DNA from: Flavobacteriaceae bacterium
GTDB taxonomy: Bacteria; Bacteroidota; Bacteroidia; Flavobacteriales; Flavobacteriaceae
Assembly: GCA_018623655.1 (NCBI GenBank)
Contig: JAAZVG010000098.1
Coordinates: forward strand, 1-5,852
Direction: 5' to 3'
DNA: 5,852 nucleotides
The position numbers and the translations under genes were made by a program. Position 1 is the first letter of the stretch; each line of letters starts with the position of its first letter. Positions 1 through 5,852 of this stretch are shown here, piece after piece. A model generated the notes under the pieces. The model saw nothing but the letters and a program-made list of their open reading frames with translations. It did not search any database and had not been told where the DNA came from.

Positions 1-2072
1 AAAAACACATTCGTGTTATTAAAAAGGTTAAAGCTTCGATACAATAAACTCAATGTTCTAGTTACTCCATTGGTAAGTGTGGGTTCACCATACTGAAAGC
101 TATTGTAGTTATTCATAATAAGGCTTTGGGCTAGTCTAGAAACATCGGTAAATTGATTAAAAACTCGATAATTAAAAGTTAGAGACTCACTCTTTTTTAT
201 TTGAAAACGCGTTTCAAAATCGGGCAGAAAACGGGTGAATGATTCACTGAATTTATTACTGGTTGATTGGATATTTTGATTTTCATATTGATGAACTGAA
301 AATCCAGGATTGAAAGTAAACTTGCCCAAACGAAGACGATAATACAAGCCAGCGTAGTAATCGGAGAAATCAGATTCTGTGCTGTTTTCAGTAGCAAAAT
401 CAGTCGTCTCTGACGAAAGCCCATTGGCACTTCCATTATCTAAAACTTGAAAGATTTCTGAATCAAATGACTGCTTACTACGAATTATTCCGAGTGTAAT
501 ATTAAGATTGGCCTTACTACTTATGATATGATAATAATCAATTTTGCCATCAAACTGGTTCGATGTAACCGCTCTATTCTGTCCAATATTGAAAAGCGAT
601 TGATCAAGGTTAAAACCAAGAGCGGTTGCAGTAGACTGAAAGACACCTTGATCATTATTTTCTAAAAGGGCATTATAGTACGGATTTTCTTCTCTTATGA
701 CATGTTCAACCTCTAAAGAAAGAATATCGTTCTCTGATACGGTCAGATAATAATTGAGGTTTTGATTTAAAGAAAATGGGGTGATCGTTTCATTCTCCTC
801 AGTATTTCCAACCACCGAAGAGTAGGTGCCAATGAGTTGGGCATCATCTGAGACTCGAGCAAAAAAATCATAGTCTAATTGATGATTTACATTGGGTTTG
901 AAGCTAACTCCAAACTTAGCCACGAGTTGCCTAGAACGTTCTTCTCCTATTTCCTGTGTTTCTTCATCGGGAATATTGAGATTCGAATTCGTGTATTGAA
1001 TCAAACGATCTTGTCTCGAATCAGCCCGATTGTAGTTGTAGATTACAAATCCACTAAGATCTAAGTTAGGTTTCGGGGAGTAACTGAAATTAATCGAACT
1101 TAACTTATTCTCAATGTACAGAGCATTATTTTGATTAGTGTTGAAATTGAGGTTGTTGTTGCCAAGATTGATTTGAGTTCCGCTTTTCGTATTCCCCGCT
1201 TGAAATCCTCCGGTCAAACCTTGTATGTCTCGACGAGTTAGGGCTATCTCCCCTATATTATTCAAATCACTGATCCAGTTAATACTGTACTTCGGATTGT
1301 AATAAAAGATTTTAGGCTGAACTACATATAGGTCTTCACTTGGTGAATTACCTCCCCCAGCTGTAACATTACCAAAGACAAAACTTTCTTTCCCTTTTTT
1401 TAATTGAATATTAATAGCCACGTTATCCTGTGAACTGCGTACAGAATTTAATTGTGAAACCTCAGAATAATTGCGGAGCACTTGAATCTTATCAACCACA
1501 TTTGAAGGAATATTTTTAGTTCCAATCTTAGTGTCTCCTTCAAAAAACTCCTTTCCATTTACTAAGAGCTTATTAACCACCTTACCCTCAACTTCGATTT
1601 GATTATTGTCGTTTATCTCAACGCCAGGTAGGTTATCTATAATGTCTTCTAGTTTTCGTTCTGAGCCGTTCTTAAATGAGTCTGCATCGTAACTAATCGT
1701 ATCGCCGCTTACTGTGACCGGTAGTTTCACCACAACCTCGTCAAGAACAATGTTATTGGTCATTATATACTCTTTGAATATATCCTGATCTTTAAATTCA
1801 ATTAGTTCTGTAATTGTTCGAAGACCGAAAGCACTTATTTGAGCTTCAAAGGCAGTATTCGCCTCAGCCTTAATAGAGAATTTACCATCCTCAGAAGTTA
1901 TACCATAAGAAATCACTTCTTCAGAAGCTTTCTTGATGAGGACAATACTTGCCATTTCAATAGGTTTACCCACAGTATCGCGAACAACTCCTTGAAATTT
2001 AACTTGGGCAGTTAAGCTATTCACCGAAAGCAATAACATAACGGTCAGAGAAAGTCTAGTTAGGTACTGCAT
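1..2072 (-). CDS. TonB-dependent receptor-like outer membrane beta-barrel protein (C-terminus cut by window edge)
   Basis: The frame is open from an ATG at 2072 to the window edge, giving 690 codons with no stop; the C-terminus lies outside. Residues 1-22 form a signal peptide, with likely cleavage at LTA|QV. Residues about 24-108 are a carboxypeptidase-regulatory-like beta-sandwich (QVKFQGVVRDTVGKPIEMAS, then GITSEDGKFSI). Residues about 110-228 resemble a TonB-receptor plug: LDEVVV, then KLEDIIDNLPGVEI, LLVNGKEFFEGD and VVDKIQVLRNYSE. The rest is rich in alternating polar/aromatic strands typical of the Bacteroidota family 'outer membrane beta-barrel protein' (OMP_b-brl_3 type). Such proteins are usually roughly 800-950 residues, so about 100-250 are missing. 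Inferred location is the outer membrane; the substrate is unknown, and a role in TonB-driven uptake is only inferred. There is no SusD-like partner in view. The start codon overlaps the stop of the GLPGLI gene by one base, so translation is probably coupled. Confidence 0.93.
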   Translation of the reverse strand, partial: MQYLTRLSLTVMLLLSVNSLTAQVKFQGVVRDTVGKPIEMASIVLIKKASEEVISYGITSEDGKFSIKAEANTAFEAQISAFGLRTITELIEFKDQDIFKEYIMTNNIVLDEVVVKLPVTVSGDTISYDADSFKNGSERKLEDIIDNLPGVEINDNNQIEVEGKVVNKLLVNGKEFFEGDTKIGTKNIPSNVVDKIQVLRNYSEVSQLNSVRSSQDNVAINIQLKKGKESFVFGNVTAGGGNSPSEDLYVVQPKIFYYNPKYSINWISDLNNIGEIALTRRDIQGLTGGFQAGNTKSGTQINLGNNNLNFNTNQNNALYIENKLSSINFSYSPKPNLDLSGFVIYNYNRADSRQDRLIQYTNSNLNIPDEETQEIGEERSRQLVAKFGVSFKPNVNHQLDYDFFARVSDDAQLIGTYSSVVGNTEENETITPFSLNQNLNYYLTVSENDILSLEVEHVIREENPYYNALLENNDQGVFQSTATALGFNLDQSLFNIGQNRAVTSNQFDGKIDYYHIISSKANLNITLGIIRSKQSFDSEIFQVLDNGSANGLSSETTDFATENSTESDFSDYYAGLYYRLRLGKFTFNPGFSVHQYENQNIQSTSNKFSESFTRFLPDFETRFQIKKSESLTFNYRVFNQFTDVSRLAQSLIMNNYNSFQYGEPTLTNGVTRTLSLLYRSFNLFNNTNVF

Positions 2073-2089
2073 TAGTTTCTTCTTCTTCT
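2072..2089 (-). promoter_or_regulatory. Purine-rich translation-coupling junction (AGA repeat and TAATG overlap)
   Basis: Read on the minus strand, the last codons of the GLPGLI gene are four AGA triplets (2078-2089), then AAC and TAA. The final A of TAA is the first base of the ATG of the outer membrane protein gene. The purine stretch ends only a few bases before that ATG. Bacteroidota make little use of classical Shine-Dalgarno pairing, so inferring that this tract helps re-initiation is reasonable but untested. The one-base overlap itself is seen directly. Confidence 0.55.
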
Positions 2090-2875
2090 ACTATAACCGT
2101 TTCTCATTTCCTGCATCTTAGATTTTACTGTTTCCCGATACGTATCTATGGCCACTACTTCTCCTTTTTCTGGAGCCTCTATTTTAATTTTATCCTGTGG
2201 ATTGATAATAACCTCTGAGCAAAGAATAGTAGTATTACCAGAGCTTACTTCTAGTATAAAACCAGGTAACCCCCAATACTCTGCGGGGCCATGACCAATT
2301 GGAATTTGAAGGGTATACCATGCCTCTACAGGGGTCATGTCAATCTCCTTGTTCTCATTGGTACTCTGTAAATCATTCCACGAGAAATTAAACCAGTTCA
2401 AATCGTTAGTAGGAACTGTAGCGATCGCTTTAAAACATAGGTAATTACCAATACGCTTGGTCTCTTTGGTCATTACCCATTGAAACTCTTGTAAGTTATC
2501 CTTCACTAGAAACTTCTTACCGTAAAATTCCTGAGACTGAACTAATGACGTATCAGCTATATTTTTATACTGTTGTCCTCGTGAGAAATTACTACCCCAA
2601 CTATCGGTTGCACCACTTACAGCATCTAAACGATAATCTTCTGTAAAAACAGATTCAGTCTTATTGAAATAGAGGGTATATGTCTTCTCTAACCGGTTCT
2701 TCAAACGAGCTTGAATTTGTTTCTTTTGAGCCTCACTCATTCGTGCGCCCCACGAACCCAAATCCATTTTACTTTTAGAGTAATAGGTTGCCTTTCCTTG
2801 GATTTCCTGAGCTTCATCCACAGAGTGAATAGACAACAGGGCGTATACGATGAAAAGTATAGAGAAACGTGCCAT
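2072..2875 (-). CDS. GLPGLI family exported protein
   Basis: This 267-residue protein begins with a short signal peptide (MAR, then hydrophobic FSILFIVYALLSI; likely cleavage after DEA at residue 22), so it is exported to the periplasm or envelope. The family signature is clear at residues 183-209: VEAWYT, then IPIGHGP, then EYWGLPGFILEV. A preceding strand block, FQWVMTKETKRIGNYLCFKA (131-150), is also typical. GLPGLI proteins (the TIGR01200 family, formerly GLpGli) are common in Bacteroidota and often lie next to genes for TonB-receptor-like proteins, as here; their biochemical role is not established. The tail is very basic, ending SRRRRN, encoded by four consecutive AGA codons. The ATG at 2875 is preferred because the signal peptide starts right there. 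The stop TAA shares its last base with the ATG of the downstream outer membrane gene, so this is the first gene of a two-gene operon. Confidence 0.92.
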   Translation of the reverse strand: MARFSILFIVYALLSIHSVDEAQEIQGKATYYSKSKMDLGSWGARMSEAQKKQIQARLKNRLEKTYTLYFNKTESVFTEDYRLDAVSGATDSWGSNFSRGQQYKNIADTSLVQSQEFYGKKFLVKDNLQEFQWVMTKETKRIGNYLCFKAIATVPTNDLNWFNFSWNDLQSTNENKEIDMTPVEAWYTLQIPIGHGPAEYWGLPGFILEVSSGNTTILCSEVIINPQDKIKIEAPEKGEVVAIDTYRETVKSKMQEMRNGYSRRRRN

Positions 2876-2890
2876 AATTTATATTTTGTT

Positions 2891-2918
2891 TAAAGATACT
2901 TTAAATTAGTTAGACAAA
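2891..2918 (-). promoter_or_regulatory. Weak candidate Bacteroidota-type promoter for the GLPGLI/outer membrane protein operon
   Basis: On the minus strand a TTTG at 2918-2915 is followed after 16 bases by TATCTTTA at 2898-2891. The Bacteroidota sigma consensus is TTG, a spacer of about 17-23 bases, then TAnnTTTG. The -7-like element matches except for its last base, and the spacer is slightly short. It would place the transcript start only about ten bases before the ATG at 2875. The region is very AT-rich, so a chance match is quite possible. Confidence 0.25.
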
Positions 2919-2959
2919 ATAAGAAAAAGACTAAACAAACTTTTTTTAACTTTTCGCAA

Positions 2960-2980
2960 AAATCTGATATTCGGAGATTT
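2960..2980. promoter_or_regulatory. Small inverted repeat in the divergent intergenic region
   Basis: AAATCT at 2960-2965 is perfectly complementary to AGATTT at 2975-2980, with a 9-base spacer GATATTCGG. It lies roughly midway between the divergent genes, about 60 bases before the methyltransferase ATG. It could be an operator half-site pair or a small leader hairpin, but six-base AT-rich repeats occur often by chance in such DNA. Confidence 0.2.
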
Positions 2981-3039
2981 CTATTCATTTTTAGTTGGCT
3001 GCCGAAGACTATCTGGTTGCAATCAAATATCATAGCTGC

Positions 3040-3657
3040 ATGGAGAACAACCTCAAAGCACACTGGGAACATATTTACGCTACAAAACAACCCCACGAGG
3101 TAAGTTGGACACAGGAAACTCCAACTACTTCAATGCAGCTTATTGAAGAACTCAATCTACCTAAGGATGCCGGCATCATCGATATAGGGGGAGGTGATAG
3201 TCACCTTGTGGATCACCTATTAAAGCAAGGATACACGAACTTAACCGTTCTCGATATATCAGCTGCTGCTATTGAAAGAGCTAAAGAACGATTACAGTCA
3301 AATGCAGATAAGGTGAAGTGGGTGGTTTCAGATATTTTAGACTTTAAACCTAAAGCTACTTATACACTATGGCATGATCGGGCCTCGTTTCATTTTCAAA
3401 TCACAGATGAAGCGATTAATCAATACCTAAATGTACTTAAGAAGGCCACAAAAGGATATGCTATCGTTGGAGGATTCTCTACAGAAGGTCCAAAAAAATG
3501 TAGCGCTCTTGATATCAAACAATACGACGAGGAGGCCTTACAACAGTGTATGGCAATCGCTGAACTTAAAACCCTGAAATCACTGAGAGTTGATCACATC
3601 ACTCCTATGGGAGGCTCACAAAACTTCTTGTTCGGCGTATTTCAAAAACTTATCTAG
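3040..3657 (+). CDS. Class I SAM-dependent methyltransferase
   Basis: This 205-residue cytoplasmic protein has a Rossmann-type methyltransferase fold. The SAM-binding motif I is IIDIGGGDSHL (46-56). The acidic residue ending strand beta2 is D72 in VLDIS, and the motif before strand beta4 is VVSDILDF (95-102). A conserved WHDRASFHF block (111-119) and a C-terminal HITPMGGSQNFLFGVF block (186-201) match a small-molecule or protein methyltransferase family common in Flavobacteriia. The N-terminal HWEHIYATKQPHEVSW is also typical. The frame extends upstream to a TTG at 2995, but the extra 15 residues do not resemble the family, whereas MENNLKAHWE at the ATG (3040) does. The methyl acceptor cannot be told from sequence. 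It is the first gene of a tight three-gene operon; its stop lies 5 bases before the next start. Confidence 0.9.
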   Translation: MENNLKAHWEHIYATKQPHEVSWTQETPTTSMQLIEELNLPKDAGIIDIGGGDSHLVDHLLKQGYTNLTVLDISAAAIERAKERLQSNADKVKWVVSDILDFKPKATYTLWHDRASFHFQITDEAINQYLNVLKKATKGYAIVGGFSTEGPKKCSALDIKQYDEEALQQCMAIAELKTLKSLRVDHITPMGGSQNFLFGVFQKLI

Positions 3658-3662
3658 ATAAA

Positions 3663-4337
3663 GTGTCTCAACATTCATCTGCATATAATTCATCAGAATC
3701 GAACCATTACAGCGCGTACAGACCTCCTTTACATGAGCTCATTTTGTCGAAGATCTTAAAGGATAGGCACTTTAAAACGGCGTTAGATGTGGGGTGCGGT
3801 GTGGGTACTTCAAGTCTAGCCTTAGTACCCTATGCAAAAAGGGTGATTGGCTATGATCCCAGCCAAGCCATGATTGAAAAAGCTACCCCTCATCCGACTA
3901 TATCCTATACTAGGCTAATCGATGAGCTTCCTAGCTCTTGCGATCTACTTTGTTTTTTTGGCTCACTGGAGTACATTGATGAGGTAGCACTAAAAAAATA
4001 TACTCAATTATTAGAGAAGGGGGGTCAGTTGATTTGCTGTGATTTTGAAGTAGACTACCAGCCGATCTTAGAATTAATGGGCTTTGAACCTATGACAACT
4101 GATTATAATCACTCTAAGAATTTAACGCAGTACCCCGACTACGTCGGTTTTAAAGAACAGGATAGGCAGGTAGAATCAACATCATTCAGTTGTAGTTTAA
4201 ATCAGCTGAAATCACTACTCGCAGCTGAATTTGAAAATATGGGTAAATCAACAATAGTATTAGACAGCTTTCATTTTGAACGCGAAAACTATGAACTAAA
4301 AGCGTCACTCTACTACGCTAGGTATATCAAACTTTAA
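3663..4337 (+). CDS. Class I SAM-dependent methyltransferase (GTG start)
   Basis: This 224-residue cytoplasmic protein is a second, clearly different methyltransferase. Motif I is LDVGCGVGTSS (41-51), the beta2 acidic residue is D65 in GYDPSQAM, and the strand beta4 region reads CDLLCFFGSLEYID (93-106) followed by LLEKGGQLICCDFEV. The N-terminal NHYSAYRPPLHELIL (14-28) resembles the substrate-side helix of UbiE/Methyltransf_11-like enzymes. The start is GTG: the next in-frame ATG is codon 70, beyond motif I, so it cannot be the start of a working enzyme. It begins 5 bases after the stop of the upstream methyltransferase and ends 4 bases before the hydrolase gene, which implies co-transcription. 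The two enzymes share little sequence beyond the general fold motifs, so they are not a recent tandem duplication. The substrate is unknown. Confidence 0.88.
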   Translation: MSQHSSAYNSSESNHYSAYRPPLHELILSKILKDRHFKTALDVGCGVGTSSLALVPYAKRVIGYDPSQAMIEKATPHPTISYTRLIDELPSSCDLLCFFGSLEYIDEVALKKYTQLLEKGGQLICCDFEVDYQPILELMGFEPMTTDYNHSKNLTQYPDYVGFKEQDRQVESTSFSCSLNQLKSLLAAEFENMGKSTIVLDSFHFERENYELKASLYYARYIKL

Positions 4338-4341
4338 CGCG

Positions 4342-5574
4342 ATGAGAAGCTTTTTTATTCTAGTTTTCGGCCTTTCGATATCGCTTACTAACGCCCAGTC
4401 TGATATCGAGCAACGCATCGATAGTATTGTAGAAAATGGTATTAAAAATGGCGCTTTCCCTGGAGCGCAGGTTTTCCTGAAGAAGAGAGACAAAATTTTA
4501 GTAGATAAAGCCTATGGCTATCACACCTATGACAGTATCACAGAAGTTAGCCTAAGTGATTTGTACGACCTCGCATCAATCACTAAGGTGGTGGGGGCTA
4601 CCCTAGCGCTTATGAAACTCTATGACGACGGATTAATAGAACTTGATAAGCCCTTCAGCCACTATTTTCCAGATTGGAAAAATCATCCAAAAAAGAGTAA
4701 GCTAACCATTCGAGAGCTACTCGCTCATCAGGGCGGTATCGTTCCCTATATCGTTTACCTCAACAAGGTTAAAAAAAGAAATGGCAAGCTTAAGAAGCGG
4801 TGGGTAACTAATACTCAATCTGATCAGTATCCTACAAAGGCCTATGAGGGGATTTATATTCACAAGCGTTTTAAATCTTATGTTTACCGCAAGGCGAGAA
4901 GATCAAAACATTCAGACAAAACGTACCGTTATTCGGGTCTAACCTTTCTTATGATTCCTGAAGTCGTCGAGCGTTTAAGTGGTAAAGATTTCGAAACTTT
5001 CTTGAAAGAAAACTTCTTTCAAAATCTAGGCGCTAAAGAGCTTCTTTTTAATCCGACAAATCAATTACCCATAGAGCGTATCGTACCTACCGAACAGGAT
5101 AGTCTTTTTAGAAAGTCCTTAACCAGAGGGTGGGTGCACGATGAAAATGCAGCGCTACTGGGAGGTGTCTCAGGTAATGCAGGATTATTCTCGAATACCC
5201 GCTCTTTACTCCCAGTTCTAGAGCTGTTCTTAAATAAAGGAAAGTACCAAGGAAGAGAATTTCTTAAGACCTCAACCATAGACACCTTCACCCGTATTCA
5301 ATTCAAAGAAAACAACAACCGTAGAGGCTTAGGTTTTGACAAACCCATGATTGAAAATGACACCCTCTCTTATGAAGAATCTTATCCTTCACCTTTAGCC
5401 GATTTGTCTGGTTATGGTCACTCCGGATTCACAGGCACCTTCTTTTGGGTTGACCCTGCCACTGAACTTATTTATATCTTTTTATCGAATCGAGTCTATC
5501 CTTCAAGAGAGCAACAAGCGATCTACGATTTAAATATCAGAAAGGCGATTCTGTATGAGGGTTTGAATAATTAG
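4342..5574 (+). CDS. Secreted beta-lactamase-family (class C/PBP-like) serine hydrolase
   Basis: This 410-residue protein has a signal peptide (MRSFFILVFGLSISLTNA, cleavage before QS), so it acts in the periplasm or on the envelope. Domain signs in order are PGAQVFL (40-46), nucleophile motif S79-I-T-K82 within LASITKVVGAT, LTIRELLAHQGG (121-132), the second motif Y197-S-G, GGVSGNAGLFS (274-284), and H360-S-G followed by FTGTFFWVDP. SxxK and HSG are the serine acylation and KTG-equivalent motifs; the second motif lacks the usual Asn of YxN. The stretch IERIVPTEQDSLFRK, together with RRGLGFDKP and FLSNRVYP, closely recalls the serine hydrolase domain that in many Bacteroidota is fused behind a GH3 beta-N-acetylglucosaminidase; here it stands alone. 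Likely substrates are peptidoglycan peptides, esters or D-amino-acid peptides, but none can be assigned. Residues 142-190 form an unusually basic insertion. It is the last gene of the operon. Confidence 0.9.
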   Translation: MRSFFILVFGLSISLTNAQSDIEQRIDSIVENGIKNGAFPGAQVFLKKRDKILVDKAYGYHTYDSITEVSLSDLYDLASITKVVGATLALMKLYDDGLIELDKPFSHYFPDWKNHPKKSKLTIRELLAHQGGIVPYIVYLNKVKKRNGKLKKRWVTNTQSDQYPTKAYEGIYIHKRFKSYVYRKARRSKHSDKTYRYSGLTFLMIPEVVERLSGKDFETFLKENFFQNLGAKELLFNPTNQLPIERIVPTEQDSLFRKSLTRGWVHDENAALLGGVSGNAGLFSNTRSLLPVLELFLNKGKYQGREFLKTSTIDTFTRIQFKENNNRRGLGFDKPMIENDTLSYEESYPSPLADLSGYGHSGFTGTFFWVDPATELIYIFLSNRVYPSREQQAIYDLNIRKAILYEGLNN

Positions 5575-5584
5575 AATCACCGCT

Positions 5585-5615
5585 TTCGCCCGGTCAATTA
5601 CCGATCTGGGGCGAA
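5585..5615. terminator. Stem-loop between convergent genes, possible shared terminator
   Basis: TTCGCCC (5585-5591) pairs perfectly with GGGCGAA (5609-5615) around a 17-base loop. A smaller alternative hairpin, CGGT/ACCG with loop CAATT, lies within and at the edge of it (5591-5603). It sits between the stop of the serine hydrolase (5574) and the stop of the convergent DUF2147 gene (5628), where a bidirectional terminator is expected, and it is GC-rich against an AT-rich background. Neither strand has a U-run after the stem, so intrinsic termination would be weak; it may instead protect the 3' ends. Confidence 0.4.
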
Positions 5616-5627
5616 TGTCCTGAATAA

Positions 5628-5852
5628 CTATTTACGCCTCCAGACCTGGGTTCTACCAAGTAGTGAAAAGCCCAAGTAGCCTCTAACATTAAGTGTATTG
5701 TCGTCTTTTAGGGTAATAGTACAGTCGTAGTTTTTCCCGTTAGCAGGATCCATGATTTTACCTTTAGTCCAAGAATCATCATTTGGTTTTAATCCCTTAA
5801 CAATAACTAGACCTTCTATCGGTTTATTGTACTCATCACCTTTACAATTTAC
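5628..5852 (-). CDS. DUF2147 domain-containing protein (N-terminus cut by window edge)
   Basis: The minus strand is open from the window edge to TAG at 5630-5628 and encodes the last 74 residues of a protein. Visible blocks are CKGDEYNKPIEGLVIVKGLK, then a W-x-x-GKIMDPANGKNYDCTI segment, and a C-terminal VRGYLGFSLLGRTQVWRRK. These match the end of the DUF2147 family, small proteins (typically about 140-150 residues) that usually carry a signal peptide and are predicted to adopt a lipocalin-like barrel; their function is unknown. The signal peptide and start lie outside the window, so about half of the protein is missing. It converges on the methyltransferase/hydrolase operon with a 53-base gap and is transcribed separately from it. 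Confidence 0.88.
   Translation of the reverse strand, partial: VNCKGDEYNKPIEGLVIVKGLKPNDDSWTKGKIMDPANGKNYDCTITLKDDNTLNVRGYLGFSLLGRTQVWRRK

Larger units (their letters stand above)
2876..3039. other. Divergent intergenic region between the two operons
   Basis: These 164 bases separate the GLPGLI gene (minus) from the first methyltransferase (plus) and must contain the promoters of both units. The stretch is AT-rich with A and T runs, including seven T at 2941-2947. I found no convincing TTG/TAnnTTTG promoter facing the methyltransferase operon. No RNA gene or small protein gene could be supported here. Confidence 0.7.

Noticed and set aside
197..436. Minus-strand 79-residue frame inside the outer membrane protein gene
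   Set aside because: It is out of frame with the continuous 690-codon barrel gene on the same strand, which has clear domain features.
879..1064. Plus-strand 61-residue frame
   Set aside because: It is antisense to the barrel gene, short, and without a recognisable motif.
1..2875. SusC/SusD polysaccharide utilisation locus
   Set aside because: The barrel protein lacks a SusD-like partner and is of the outer-membrane beta-barrel type linked to GLPGLI. No carbohydrate enzyme is in view.
2995..3039. Upstream TTG start extending the first methyltransferase by 15 residues
   Set aside because: The added residues do not resemble the family N-terminus, whereas the ATG at 3040 gives MENNLKAHWE, which does. 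TTG is also a rare start.
2890..3096. Minus-strand 68-residue frame across the divergent intergenic region
   Set aside because: It covers AT-rich non-coding DNA and the antisense of the methyltransferase start, shows no family resemblance, and its hydrophobic Phe-rich content comes from A/T runs.
3040..4337. The two methyltransferases as part of a DNA-modification or defence system
   Set aside because: Neither has DNA methyltransferase motifs (no DPPY/NPPY-type or PCQ motif), and there is no nuclease or target-recognition gene. Both look like small-molecule or protein methyltransferases.
5061..5291. Minus-strand 76-residue frame
   Set aside because: It is antisense to the conserved IVPTEQ and GGVSGNAGLFS region of the serine hydrolase, with no supporting features.

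Overview
The window looks like chromosomal DNA of a member of Bacteroidota, most likely the class Flavobacteriia. The DNA is AT-rich, there are no clear Shine-Dalgarno sequences, and the gene families are typical of that group: a GLPGLI-family exported protein, a TonB-receptor-like outer membrane protein with an N-terminal carboxypeptidase-regulatory-like domain, a DUF2147 protein, and a serine hydrolase of the type found in Bacteroidota cell-envelope enzymes. The genus cannot be fixed from the sequence alone.

Left block, minus strand (1-2875): a GLPGLI-family protein (2072-2875) is followed directly by a large outer membrane beta-barrel protein (1-2072, cut by the window edge). The two reading frames share one base (TAATG), so they are very probably co-transcribed and translationally coupled. 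Both have signal peptides, which points to a two-gene cell-envelope module. Its substrate is unknown.

Centre (2876-3039): a 164-base AT-rich divergent intergenic region. It carries a weak Bacteroidota-type promoter candidate for the left block and a small inverted repeat.

Right block, plus strand (3040-5574): three closely packed genes with gaps of 5 and 4 bases. They encode two different class I SAM-dependent methyltransferases (the second starting with GTG) and a secreted or periplasmic class-C-beta-lactamase-like serine hydrolase. The spacing implies one operon. The methyl acceptors are unknown, and no obvious pathway links the methyltransferases to the hydrolase.

Right edge (5628-5852, minus strand): the C-terminal 74 residues of a DUF2147 protein converge on the operon. 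The 53-base gap holds a GC-rich stem-loop that may act as a shared terminator, although it has no U-tract.

I saw no RNA genes, mobile elements, CRISPR arrays or long repeats. The window reads as ordinary flavobacterial genome. The features most worth a second look are the coupled GLPGLI/outer-membrane-protein junction with its AGA repeat, the tandem methyltransferases, and the very basic insertion in the serine hydrolase.
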